The notes below the pieces were generated by a model. The model saw only the letters and a list, made by a program, of their open reading frames with translations. It did not search any database and was not told the origin of the DNA. Of a stretch of 64,000 nucleotides of DNA, positions 55,022-63,665 are shown in pieces. A program made the translations under genes and the position numbers. Position 1 is the stretch's first letter; every line of letters begins with the position of its first letter. This DNA is from Caballeronia peredens (GTDB lineage Bacteria > Pseudomonadota > Gammaproteobacteria > Burkholderiales > Burkholderiaceae): the NCBI GenBank assembly GCA_001544595.2, contig FCOH02000022.1, forward strand, positions 1 to 64,000, in the 5' to 3' direction.

Positions 55022-55900
55022 TCAAGCCTTTCCCGCAAAAACCGCTTCCGCGACGCCGCGCACGCCGGGCATCGCGACGAACACGCCGCCCGCGTGGGCA
55101 TCGGTTTGCAATGCCTGATCGCCGAGGCCGATGCGCGCGCTCGTCACATAGAGCGTGCCGAAATCCGCTCCGCCGAAGGCGACGCAGCTAGGCTGCGCGG
55201 TCGGCACGTCGATGCGCGCGCTTTCGCGGCCATCGGGCGCATAGCGCACCACGCGCGCGCCGCCCCACTGCGCGTTCCAGAGACCGCCTTGCGCATCGAC
55301 GATCGAACCGTCGGGCACGCCGCTCGCATCCGTCAGTTCGACGAACACGCGATCGCGGGCGAAACTCGGGTAATCGCACACGCGAATCTGGCGCGTCGGC
55401 GAATCGCAGTAGTACAGGGTCGCGCCGTCGGGGCTGAAGCCGATGCTGTTCGAGATCGCGCAATTTCCGAGCGGCAGCCGTTCGAGCGACAAATCGCCGT
55501 TCAGCCGATAAAACCCGCCGACGGCCTGCGCGTCTTCCACGTCATGTTTCGTGCCGAACACGAAGCGCCCTTCGCGGTCGCAACGGCCGTCGTTCAGGCG
55601 TGTCGGCAGATCGGCTTCGACTTCCGTGATGGTTTCGATCTTGCCCGTCGCGATCTCGTAGAACGCGAGCCGCGACGCGAGACCGAGCAGCAGGAAACGC
55701 GCATCGGCGCAGGGCGAAAAGCATGCGAGCCGCTCGGGCATCGCGAACGTCTCGCTCTTGCCGTCGCGCGGATCGTGGCGCCAGAGCGTCTTGCCTTCGA
55801 TATCGGTCCACCAGAACCGGCCGCTCGCGGCGCACCAGGTCGCGCCTTCGCCGAGCGAGCATTGGCTGTCGATCAGAAGCTGCGCGCGCGTCGAGTCCAT
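55022..55900 (-). CDS. SMP-30/gluconolactonase-family sugar lactonase
   Basis: 292 residues, a six-bladed propeller. Metal-binding residues are visible as the Glu in SLGEGATWCAASGRFWWTDIEG, the Asn in LPTRLNDGRCDREGRFVFGT, the Asn in SNSIGFSPDGATLYYCDS and the Asp in GVPDGSIVDAQGGLWNA. It opens aldonolactones. The start overlaps the upstream SDR stop as TAATG. Context (SDR, araFGH, dgoKA) suggests galactonolactone and/or arabinonolactone. Confidence 0.9.
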   Translation of the reverse strand: MDSTRAQLLIDSQCSLGEGATWCAASGRFWWTDIEGKTLWRHDPRDGKSETFAMPERLACFSPCADARFLLLGLASRLAFYEIATGKIETITEVEADLPTRLNDGRCDREGRFVFGTKHDVEDAQAVGGFYRLNGDLSLERLPLGNCAISNSIGFSPDGATLYYCDSPTRQIRVCDYPSFARDRVFVELTDASGVPDGSIVDAQGGLWNAQWGGARVVRYAPDGRESARIDVPTAQPSCVAFGGADFGTLYVTSARIGLGDQALQTDAHAGGVFVAMPGVRGVAEAVFAGKA

Positions 55901-56688
55901 TACGCCCAGCCTCCGTCCACGACGATGTCCTGCGCCGTCAGCATGCTGCTGTCGTCGGACGCGAGGAAGAGCGCCGCGCGGGCGAGATGCGCGGGCAGCA
56001 GTTCGCCCTCGATGCACTGTCCTTGCTTGATCGCTTCGCGGCCTGCGTCGTCGAGCCAGAGGCGCTTTTGCTTCTCGGTCATCACCCAGCCGGGCACGAG
56101 CGTGTTCACGCGGATGTTGAACTTGCCGAGATCGCGCGCGAGGCCGCGCGTCATGCCCTGCACGCCTGATTTCGCCGTCGTGTAGACGGGGAAGTTGCCT
56201 TGCTTGAGCATCCAGCTGATCGAGCCGAGATTCACGATCGAGCCGCCGCCGAGTTGCTTCATGTCTTCGATCACGGCCTGCGCCGCGAAGAACTGATGGC
56301 GGATATTGACCGCGATGCCCGCATCGTAGGACTCGGGCGTGACGTCGGCGATCGCGTGGCGCTTGTCGTTGGCGGCGTTGTTCACGAGCACGCCGATCGG
56401 GCCGAAGGCGCTTCTCACATCGGCGATGCCTTTGCGCAAGGCGTCGATATCGGTGAGGTCGACGTTGAGGAACATCGGGCGGTGCTTGCCCTGCGGCAGG
56501 TCCGCGCCGAGGCGGTCGGCGAGCGCTTCGCCGGCGGCAGTGTCGATGTCGAAGAAGGCGACTTTCGCGCCCTGATCGAAAAAGTGTTCGACGAAGCCCT
56601 CGCCTATGCCGGTTGCGCCGCCGGTGATCAGTACGGTCTTGCCTGACAGGCTCGGGTAGCTTGCAAGTTTCTTGTCGATGGTTGGCAT
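55900..56688 (-). CDS. SDR sugar dehydrogenase (probable galactose/arabinose 1-dehydrogenase)
   Basis: 262 residues, classical short-chain dehydrogenase. The NAD(P) site GGATGIGEGF is near residues 23-32, NNAAN near 108, the catalytic Ser in LGSISWML, and YxxxK as YTTAKSG. The C-terminus is IVVDGGWA. It is coupled to the lactonase gene, and SDR plus lactonase is the usual pair for oxidising an aldose to its aldonic acid. Substrate is inferred from the araF-like binding protein and dgo genes nearby. It is cut off from araH by the repeat region. Confidence 0.87.
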   Translation of the reverse strand: MPTIDKKLASYPSLSGKTVLITGGATGIGEGFVEHFFDQGAKVAFFDIDTAAGEALADRLGADLPQGKHRPMFLNVDLTDIDALRKGIADVRSAFGPIGVLVNNAANDKRHAIADVTPESYDAGIAVNIRHQFFAAQAVIEDMKQLGGGSIVNLGSISWMLKQGNFPVYTTAKSGVQGMTRGLARDLGKFNIRVNTLVPGWVMTEKQKRLWLDDAGREAIKQGQCIEGELLPAHLARAALFLASDDSSMLTAQDIVVDGGWA

Positions 56689-56730
56689 GGTGGTGTCTTC
56701 TGTCTTTCTCTTTGGCTTTGTCGGTTCGCT

Positions 56731-56923
56731 TTGGGCTTTTTTTTCGTGGAATCCTGAATTCGCGTCGGTCTATTTGCACTGCCCCTGTGCGGGGCGGCAG
56801 TCACTTTCTTTGCTGCTGCAAAGAAAGTAACCAAAGAAAGCAGCTTTCCCCATCCAAAGTACCTCACACCGGCCCCGGCACAGGCGAAGAGCCAATGGCA
56901 CGGCCGTAGCAAGTGCCGTCACA
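56731..56923 (+). repeat. Long inverted repeat, left arm
   Basis: About 190 bases that match the complement of 57194-57386 at roughly nine in ten positions. Inside lies a small hairpin, CTTTCTTTGC-TGCT-GCAAAGAAAG at 56804-56827. The same core words are familiar from repeated intergenic elements of Burkholderia-group genomes. Confidence 0.85.
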
Positions 56924-57193
56924 GGACAACGGATCTTGGCTCGCGACCACCGTGACATCGCGCCGTTCAGCGAACTGGCACAGCACCAAATAGCTCCGTC
57001 CCGCTTCGCGGCCGACCGGTCAATCGGGTCCACGCGTGCTTCTTTGCTAATGCTTCCATCTCGCCGCATTCGCTTACTGTTGGTTTCCCTTGCAGACCCG
57101 GCGGCAGCGCGCAGCGCTGTGCCGGAACTCTTTGGTGCTGAACCAGTGCCCTGAAACGTCTGGCTTGTCGGATCGCGCGCGATCCAAGGCCGT

Positions 57194-57386
57194 TGACCTT
57201 TGAGGGCAGTTGCTACTGCCGTGCCACGGGCTCTTCGCCTGTGCCGGGGCCGGCGTGAGGTACTTTGGATGGGGAGAGCTGCTTTCTTTGGTTACTTTCT
57301 TTGCAGCAGCAAAGAAAGTGACTGCCGCCCCGCACAGGGGCAACACAAATAGACCGACGCGAAAACAGGATTCCACGAAAGCCCAA
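57194..57386 (-). repeat. Long inverted repeat, right arm
   Basis: Complement of 56731-56923. About 270 bases of single-copy sequence separate the arms. The pair lies where a araH-to-SDR transcript would have to pass. Confidence 0.85.
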
Positions 57387-57430
57387 AACACACCGACGCG
57401 AAAGCAAGTTTCCACGAAAGCCCAAGCACG
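57354..57430. repeat. Two-copy tandem repeat of about 39 bases
   Basis: Units start at 57354 and 57393, each CCGACGCGAAA.CA followed by TTCCACGAAAGCCCAA. The left arm of the inverted repeat has only one such unit. Confidence 0.8.
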
Positions 57431-57449
57431 CCGCCCCAAACCAAACCCA

Positions 57450-58466
57450 CTAATCCCGCGATCCGCGATTCTTCAACTGATCAAGCAAGACGGCTGCAAG
57501 CAGAATCGCCCCCCGCACGAGGTACTGATAGAACGCATCGATATTGAGCAGATTCATCACGTTCTCGACCGTGCCCATGATCAGCACGCCGATCACGACG
57601 CCGGAGATCGTCGCCCGGCCGCCCAGCAGCGAAACGCCGCCCAGCACGCACGCCGAAATCACGTTCAGCTCGAAGCCCTGAGCCGCGTTCGGCTGCCCCG
57701 AGGTAATCCGCGACGCCAGAATCACACCCGCCAGCGCAGTGACCGCGCCCTGAATCAGGAAAATCCAGACCCGCGTGCGCTCGACATTGATCCCCGCGAG
57801 CCGCGACGCTTCAGGATTGCCGCCGATCGCGAGCGTATTGCGCCCGTAAACCGTCTGGTTGAGCAATACGCCAAAAACGATGAAACACGCAAGCGTGACC
57901 CAGATAGGCAGGGAAATCCCCAGCATCGACAAACTGCCGAGCGCAATAAACGTATCCGACGACACCCCGACCGCCTGACCATGCGACACGATGAAGCCAA
58001 GACCGCGCACGATCTCCATCGTCGCGAGCGTGGTGATCAGCGCGTTGATGCGCAAATAGGCGATCACCGCGCCGTTCACGAAGCCGATCACCGCGCCCGC
58101 CGCCACGGCAGCGACGATCGCGATCGCGGTATTGTCCGTCGCGTTGAGCACCATCGCGCACAGCACGCCCGCAAAGGCGATCGTCGAGCCGACCGACAGG
58201 TCGAAGTCGCGCGAGGCGAGACAGAACATCATCGTGCACGCCACCATGCCGATCTGCGAAATCGACAGCGCAAGGCCCAGCATGTTCTCGATCGAGAAGA
58301 AATGATCGACGGTCAGCGACATCGTCAGGAACATCACGACGAAAATCACGATCAGGCTGTACTCCGTGATCTGCTGCCACCACTTCTGTTTGTCGTTCTT
58401 TTGCGGGATCAGCGTATTCGCGACCTTCTCGGTCGCCTGCCCCACGATGTTTTCTCTTGCTTCCAT
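57450..58466 (-). CDS. araH: Sugar ABC transporter permease, AraH type
   Basis: 338 residues from ATG 58466, chosen for GAGGAG seven bases upstream; an ATG at 58499 overlapping the araG stop is possible. About 8-10 membrane segments, with CLASRDFDLSVGSTIAFAGVL and the EAA-like region GGNPEASRLAGINVERTRVW typical of BPD-type sugar permeases. It forms the inner-membrane channel of the AraFGH importer. The next 760 bases are repeat sequence. Confidence 0.92.
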   Translation of the reverse strand: MEARENIVGQATEKVANTLIPQKNDKQKWWQQITEYSLIVIFVVMFLTMSLTVDHFFSIENMLGLALSISQIGMVACTMMFCLASRDFDLSVGSTIAFAGVLCAMVLNATDNTAIAIVAAVAAGAVIGFVNGAVIAYLRINALITTLATMEIVRGLGFIVSHGQAVGVSSDTFIALGSLSMLGISLPIWVTLACFIVFGVLLNQTVYGRNTLAIGGNPEASRLAGINVERTRVWIFLIQGAVTALAGVILASRITSGQPNAAQGFELNVISACVLGGVSLLGGRATISGVVIGVLIMGTVENVMNLLNIDAFYQYLVRGAILLAAVLLDQLKNRGSRD

Positions 58467-58495
58467 GTTTCGCTCCTCTTGTCCTGATGTCGCCT

Positions 58496-60010
58496 TCATG
58501 CCGCCTGCGCGACGGTGTCCGCCTGCGGCAGCGCGAGACTCAGCACCGCCTGTTCGTTCGCCTTCCCGCGCGGCAGTTCGCCCGCGATCCGCCCCTGCCG
58601 CATCACGATGATCCGGTCGGATACGCCCAGCACTTCCGGCAATTCCGACGAAATCATCACGATCGCGCAGCCGCGCTCGGCCAGCTGATAGATCACGTTG
58701 TAGATCTCGTGCTTCGCGCCCACGTCGATGCCGCGCGTCGGCTCATCCAGAATCACGACCTTCAGATCCGGCTCCGCGAGCCAGCGCGAGAGAATCGCCT
58801 TCTGCTGATTGCCGCCCGACAAAAAGCGGATGCGCTGCTTGCGGCTCGGCGTCTTGATCTTCAGAAGCTGGATGAAGCGCTCGGCCGTCTGCGCTTCCTT
58901 CTTGCGATCGAGAAACAGCCCGCCGCGCAGATAGTGACGGCGGCACGAGATGTTGATGTTCTCCGCAACCGTCGCAATCGCGACGATGCCCTCTTCCTTG
59001 CGATCCTCCGGACACAGCACGATGCCGTGCCGGATCGCTTCGCCCGTGCTGCGGATCTTGATCGGCTGGCCATCGAGCGTGATCGTGCCGTCCTTTTTCT
59101 TGTCCGCGCCGTACACGAGATGCATCAGCTCGCTGCGGCCCGCGCCGACCAGCCCGAAGAACCCGAGTATCTCGCCGCGCTTCACGTCGAAACTCACCGG
59201 CGCGCTCAACGCGTCGCCCTGCACGCCGTTCACGGCAAAGCGCGTTTCGCCCAGCGGCCGCGCACGATAGTTATAGATGTCGCTGATCTCGCGGCCCACC
59301 ATCTCCTGCACGAGCGTGTCGCGCGGCACGTCGGCGAGCGTCAGGTGCGACGCGATCTTGCGGCCGTCGCGGAAAATCGTGCAGGCGTCGCACAACTCGT
59401 AGATCTCGTCCATGCGATGCGAGATGTAAATCAGCGCGCGGTTGTCCGCCTTCAGATCGCGCACCAGCTTGAACAGCACTTCGGTTTCGCGGTGCGACAG
59501 CGACGAAGTCGGTTCGTCGAGCGCGATCACGCGCGCATTGCGCAAGAGCGCCTTGCAGATCTCGACCATCTGCCGCTGCGCGATGGAGAGCTTGCGCAGC
59601 TTCGCGTTCGGATCGAGATCGACGCCCATCGCCGCGAGCCGCTCGCGCACGTGCGCCTTCGCCGCGCGCTTGTTCACCCAGCCGAGCCGGTTCGGCAGCG
59701 CGCCGAGCAGCAGGTTCTCGGCCACGGTCAGATCCGGCACGTACTGCAATTCCTGATGAATCACCGCGATACCCGACGCGATCGAAGCCGCCGCGCTCGC
59801 GAAATGCACTTCGTTTTCGTCGATGAGCACGCGCCCCGAATCGGGCTGATACTCGCCGCCGAGAATCTTGAGCAAAGTCGATTTGCCCGCGCCGTTCTCG
59901 CCCATCAGGCCGTGAACTTCGCCGGCGTTGACGTCGAACGACACGCCGTCGAGCGCGCGCACGCCTGGAAACACCTTGCCGATATTGTCAAAACGCAGCG
60001 TCGCTGACAC
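58496..60010 (-). CDS. araG: Sugar ABC transporter ATPase, AraG type
   Basis: 504 residues, two fused ATPase halves as in all monosaccharide importers of this class. The first half has GENGAGKST, signature [11 protein letters not shown] and Walker [12 protein letters not shown]. The second has the usual degenerate P-loop GLVGAGRSE, signature [11 protein letters not shown] and [11 protein letters not shown]. The GTG start at 60010 follows AAGGAGG. It energises uptake of the sugar delivered by the araF product, encoded 61 bases upstream. Confidence 0.94.
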   Translation of the reverse strand: MSATLRFDNIGKVFPGVRALDGVSFDVNAGEVHGLMGENGAGKSTLLKILGGEYQPDSGRVLIDENEVHFASAAASIASGIAVIHQELQYVPDLTVAENLLLGALPNRLGWVNKRAAKAHVRERLAAMGVDLDPNAKLRKLSIAQRQMVEICKALLRNARVIALDEPTSSLSHRETEVLFKLVRDLKADNRALIYISHRMDEIYELCDACTIFRDGRKIASHLTLADVPRDTLVQEMVGREISDIYNYRARPLGETRFAVNGVQGDALSAPVSFDVKRGEILGFFGLVGAGRSELMHLVYGADKKKDGTITLDGQPIKIRSTGEAIRHGIVLCPEDRKEEGIVAIATVAENINISCRRHYLRGGLFLDRKKEAQTAERFIQLLKIKTPSRKQRIRFLSGGNQQKAILSRWLAEPDLKVVILDEPTRGIDVGAKHEIYNVIYQLAERGCAIVMISSELPEVLGVSDRIIVMRQGRIAGELPRGKANEQAVLSLALPQADTVAQAA

Positions 60011-60071
60011 ATCGCCTCCTTATGCTTCGAACGAACCGCGCACGCGGCGCGGCCCGCTCTCGTTCAACCGA

Positions 60072-61079
60072 TCAGTTCGATGCCAGGCCCATCTGCTGAC
60101 GCACCGACGCCACGTTTTCACGCGTCGCCAGCATGCCGCTCGTGAGCGTGAGCGCCGGCGGCGCCTTGCCGTCCTTGATCCACGCGTACATCAGTTCCGA
60201 GGTTTCCTCGCCGTGGCGCTTCGGGCTGATGATCACGGTGCCGAAGAAGCCCGTCGGATTCGGCTTCTTGAACTCGTTCAGCGCCGAGTCCGATCCGCCG
60301 ATGCCGATGCCGATCATGTTGTCCGCCTTGAAGCCGCGGCCTTCCGCCGCGCGCACCGCGCCGAGCACGCCTTCGTCGTTGAGCGCGTAGGCGACCCAGT
60401 GCTTGAACTGCGGATTCTTCGTGAGCGCGATGTTGGCGGCGTTGAACGCGTTTTCCGTGTCTGTCTTCGCCTGCGGCGCCATGACGATGTTCGCCTTCGG
60501 GAAGCCGGCGGCGACAAGCGCATCGGTCGCGCCGGCCGTGCGATCGTGCGCGGTCGGCAGCTGCTCGTAGGTCACGTCGATCGCGCCGACGTCCTTCATG
60601 TCCCAGCCGCGCTTCTTGATCTCGGCGGCGATACCGTCGCCCACCTGCTTGCCGATGTTGTACGCCGAGATGCCCATGTGCGGCACGGCTTCGATCGGCT
60701 TGCCCGAGCCGTCGACGAGGCGGTCATCGACCGTCATCATCTTGAGCTTGTCGGCCTTCGCCTTCGCGACGATGCCCGGCCCGAGCTTGACGTCAGGCGT
60801 GCAGATGATGAAACCCTGCGCCTTCTGCGCGGCGAGGTTGTCGATCGCGCTCATCACTTTTTCACCCGACGGCGCGCCGATCTTCACGAGCGTGAAGCCC
60901 TTCTCCTTCGCGGCCATTTCCGCGAACTTCCACTCGTCCTGGAACCACGGTTCTTCCGGCTGCTTCACGAGGAAGCCGATCTTGACCTCGTCGGCGGCCT
61001 GAGCGACGGGCGCCGCGATCATGGACGCGCTCGTGGCCGTGGCCGCGGCGATCAGCGTGAGGAACAGTCTGCGTTTCAT
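60072..61079 (-). CDS. araF: L-arabinose/D-galactose periplasmic binding protein, AraF type
   Basis: 335 residues with a signal peptide (cleavage near AQA, about residue 28). The mature start VKIGFLVKQPEEPWFQDEWKFAE is nearly that of E. coli AraF. Other shared blocks are GFIICTPDVKLGPGIVAKAKA, the hinge and KRGWDMKD. E. coli AraF also binds D-galactose, which fits the dgo genes here. It delivers sugar to AraGH. Confidence 0.93.
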   Translation of the reverse strand: MKRRLFLTLIAAATATSASMIAAPVAQAADEVKIGFLVKQPEEPWFQDEWKFAEMAAKEKGFTLVKIGAPSGEKVMSAIDNLAAQKAQGFIICTPDVKLGPGIVAKAKADKLKMMTVDDRLVDGSGKPIEAVPHMGISAYNIGKQVGDGIAAEIKKRGWDMKDVGAIDVTYEQLPTAHDRTAGATDALVAAGFPKANIVMAPQAKTDTENAFNAANIALTKNPQFKHWVAYALNDEGVLGAVRAAEGRGFKADNMIGIGIGGSDSALNEFKKPNPTGFFGTVIISPKRHGEETSELMYAWIKDGKAPPALTLTSGMLATRENVASVRQQMGLASN

Positions 61080-61209
61080 CTTTTGTCTCCCGACTTTTTC
61101 CGTTATCTCAAAGATGCCCGCATGCGGGCGCTACGAAGGTGTGTGGCCGCGTGTTGTTGTCGTGATGCCGCACCGCGGCCAGTGCGTCATTCTTTCTGTG
61201 GTCCGTTGT

Positions 61210-61989
61210 TCAGTCGTGATAGAGCGCGGAGCGCCCGCCATCGACCGTGATGCAGCTCGCGTTGATGAACGGCGCCTCGTCCGATGCGAGAAACACCGCC
61301 GTCATCGCGACTTCCTGCGGCTGGCCGATGCGCTTCATCGGCTGCAAATCGAGCGTCGCCTGGCGCGCGGCCTTCGGGTCGGCCTGTGAATCCCACCAGT
61401 CCAGCGTCAGTTGCGTTTCGATGTAACCCGGCGCGATCGCGTTCACGCGCACGTTGTTCGGCGCGTATTCGATGCCGAGCGCGCGCGTCAGTCCGATCAC
61501 GCCGTGCTTCGCCACCGGATACGGAAAGCAGCCCGGAATGATCTTGAACGCGTGCGTCGACGCAATGTTCACGATGCTTCCCTTCTCCCGCGCGACCATG
61601 CCCGGCAGCACGGCGCGGCAGCCGTTCCACACGCCGTCGAGATCGACGGCGAAACAGCGGCGCCAGTCGTCGTCGGTCATCGTGAGCGGATCGCAGAACA
61701 CGTTGATGCCCGCGTTGTTCACGAGCACGTCGAGCGGGCCGAACTTCGCCTCGGCCTCATCGACGGCTTCCTTCACGGAGGCGCTTCGCGTGACGTCCGT
61801 TCGAATCGCGGTCACGCGGTCCGTGCCGGCCTGCGTGGCAATGCGGTCGGCCGTCGCCTGCGCCGTGTCGATGTCGAGTTCCGCCAGCGCCACCGCGGCG
61901 CCCTCGCGCGCGAACGCCAGTGCGATCGCCGCGCCGATGCCGCGTCCCGCGCCGGTGATCATCGTCACCTTGCCGGCGAGGCGGTTCAT
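61210..61989 (-). CDS. SDR-family oxidoreductase
   Basis: 259 residues, classical SDR. Cofactor site GAGRGIGAAIA near 12-22, with Asp in LAELDID suggesting NAD preference, NNAGIN, catalytic Ser in NIASTHAFK and YPVAKHG. The C-terminus is ITVDGGRSALYHD. The start overlaps dgoA as ATGA, so it is a member of the dgoK-dgoA unit. It may be a second sugar dehydrogenase or act on a keto-deoxy acid; the exact reaction cannot be read from sequence. Confidence 0.87.
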   Translation of the reverse strand: MNRLAGKVTMITGAGRGIGAAIALAFAREGAAVALAELDIDTAQATADRIATQAGTDRVTAIRTDVTRSASVKEAVDEAEAKFGPLDVLVNNAGINVFCDPLTMTDDDWRRCFAVDLDGVWNGCRAVLPGMVAREKGSIVNIASTHAFKIIPGCFPYPVAKHGVIGLTRALGIEYAPNNVRVNAIAPGYIETQLTLDWWDSQADPKAARQATLDLQPMKRIGQPQEVAMTAVFLASDEAPFINASCITVDGGRSALYHD

Positions 61990-62663
61990 AGCTCTTCGCC
62001 CCGCGCGATCGCAAGTCCGTCGATGAACGCGCGCGCCTGCCGGGCGGTCGTCGCGGCGTTCTGATCCGGCTTGTACAGCGCCGAGCCGAGTCCGAAACCG
62101 TTCGCGCCCGCCCTGAGAAACGGCTCCATGTTGTCCGGCGCGATGCCGCCGACCGGCACGAGCGGCACTTCCTTCGCGATCACCGCGCGCCACGCCTTCG
62201 TGACCACCGGGCCGAGCTGCTCGGCGGGGAACATCTTCAGCACGTCCGCGCCCGCTTTGAGCGCGAGAAACGCCTCGTTCGGCGTCGCCACGCCCGGCGC
62301 GCACGCGAGCCCGTGCGCCTTCGCGGCGCGGATCACGTCGGCGTCGCTGTGCGGCATCACGATCAGTTCGCCGCCCGCCGCCTTCACACTGTCGACGTAA
62401 CTCGGATGCAGCACCGTTCCCGCCCCGACGATCGCATCGGCGGGCAGCGCGCGCCGGATCGCCGCGATGCTGTCGAACGGCTGCGGCGAATTCAGCGGCA
62501 CCTCGATGATCCGGAAGCCCGCTTCATACAGCGCGCGGCCGTGATCGGCGGCATCCGCAGGCGTCACGCCGCGCAGGATCGCGATCAGCGGACAGGCGGC
62601 GAACGCCTTCGCAAGGCCGCCGTGCATGCCGTAGGGCGCGGGCAGATTGATGGGAGGCTGCAT
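61986..62663 (-). CDS. dgoA: 2-dehydro-3-deoxy-6-phosphogalactonate aldolase
   Basis: 225 residues from ATG 62663, with AAGGAG eight bases upstream; a GTG at 62672 overlaps that site and is less likely. KDPG-aldolase family: AILRGVTPADAADHGRALYEAGFRIIEVPLNSP, Schiff-base Lys in DVLKMFPAEQLG, phosphate loop PVGGI. It splits KDPGal to pyruvate and glyceraldehyde-3-phosphate. Pairing with dgoK distinguishes it from eda at 23706-24338. Confidence 0.93.
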   Translation of the reverse strand: MQPPINLPAPYGMHGGLAKAFAACPLIAILRGVTPADAADHGRALYEAGFRIIEVPLNSPQPFDSIAAIRRALPADAIVGAGTVLHPSYVDSVKAAGGELIVMPHSDADVIRAAKAHGLACAPGVATPNEAFLALKAGADVLKMFPAEQLGPVVTKAWRAVIAKEVPLVPVGGIAPDNMEPFLRAGANGFGLGSALYKPDQNAATTARQARAFIDGLAIARGEEL

Positions 62664-62678
62664 GTTCGTCACTCCTTC

Positions 62679-63665
62679 TCAGGCCGCGCGCACGGGCGCA
62701 CCGACGAGCCCGGCCAGCGCGGCGATTCGGTAAAGGCCGCGCTCGGTCGCGTGCGCGACTGTCGCGGCATCGTCGCAGCCGAAGCGCGCGAGCGCGGCGC
62801 GATAGCGGTCGCAGAGCGCATCGTTGCCGATCAGCCGCAGCGTCCTGCCCACAAGCGATGACTGATCGCGCGCGAGCACTTCGTTCAGGCCGCGCAATTC
62901 GTGGCCGATCAAAAGCCCCGACAGATAATCCGACTGCTGCTCCGCCGACAACTGGCCGGTGAGACCGAGCGTGCGCGTGCTGAAGATCGTCGCGAGCAGG
63001 CCGGGATGACCGGCGTCGCGCGCCGTATCGACGCCGCGCACGAATGCGGGTTCGTCGTGCGTCGCGCTCGGATGCATCGTGCGGCCGAGAATCGTGTGAT
63101 CGCGCAGCGCGCCGAAGGTCTCGCCCGTCATGAACGTGTAGAAACGCTCGATGCGGTCGTTGCCGACGAACGCCCATTTCGCGTGCGTGCCCGGCAGGCC
63201 GATCAGCGCGCCGCCCGCTTCGTTGAGCGCGGATTCGCTCGCGAGCGCGCCGAAAATCTGCGTTTCCTCGCCGCGCATCACATTGGGCAGCACGCCTTTT
63301 TCCAGCACGCCCGGCACGACATGCACGATGCCGCCGCGCGCCGTCTTCACCGTGACGATGCCCGCGACGAGCGCGGCCGCGCCCGCGGGTGTCTCGACAT
63401 ACGGCGCTTCCACCCAGCCCTGCGCGCTGCCGACCATGCCTGCCGCGATCACCGGCAACTGCGCGGAGAGCGGATGCGCGTCGAGCCAGTCGCCGCAGGT
63501 TTCCTCGAAAGCCTGATCGAAACCGCCCGCGGGCAGCTTCATGATTCCCGCCGGCGACGCGCGCGTATCGAGCGCCGCGCCGTCCTCGCCGAGCAGATAC
63601 GCGCGCAGCGACGTCGTGCCCCAGTCGAGCGCGATGAGTGCGGGCGTCGAAGCGGATGCGCTCAT
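62679..63665 (-). CDS. dgoK: 2-dehydro-3-deoxygalactonokinase
   Basis: 328 residues from ATG 63665. It begins with the phosphate-binding segment ALDWGTTSLRAYLL and has VIAAGMVGSAQGW, LPGTHAKWA and TGETFGALRDHTILG, all DgoK hallmarks. It phosphorylates 2-keto-3-deoxygalactonate before DgoA cleavage. Its start overlaps the IclR gene stop as ATGA; dgoA follows after 15 bases. Confidence 0.95.
   Translation of the reverse strand: MSASASTPALIALDWGTTSLRAYLLGEDGAALDTRASPAGIMKLPAGGFDQAFEETCGDWLDAHPLSAQLPVIAAGMVGSAQGWVEAPYVETPAGAAALVAGIVTVKTARGGIVHVVPGVLEKGVLPNVMRGEETQIFGALASESALNEAGGALIGLPGTHAKWAFVGNDRIERFYTFMTGETFGALRDHTILGRTMHPSATHDEPAFVRGVDTARDAGHPGLLATIFSTRTLGLTGQLSAEQQSDYLSGLLIGHELRGLNEVLARDQSSLVGRTLRLIGNDALCDRYRAALARFGCDDAATVAHATERGLYRIAALAGLVGAPVRAA

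Larger units (their letters stand above)
56689..57449. other. Repeat-filled intergenic region between araH and the SDR gene
   Basis: 761 bases with no supported gene. Most of it is one long imperfect inverted repeat (56731-57386) around a unique core, plus a short tandem repeat. Short frames within the arms are repeat artefacts. Confidence 0.75.

Noticed and set aside
57213-57425. Short frames in the inverted repeat (residues like GGSHFLCCCKESNQRKQL)
   Set aside because: The same peptide arises from both arms of a non-coding repeat; such frames are common artefacts of this element.
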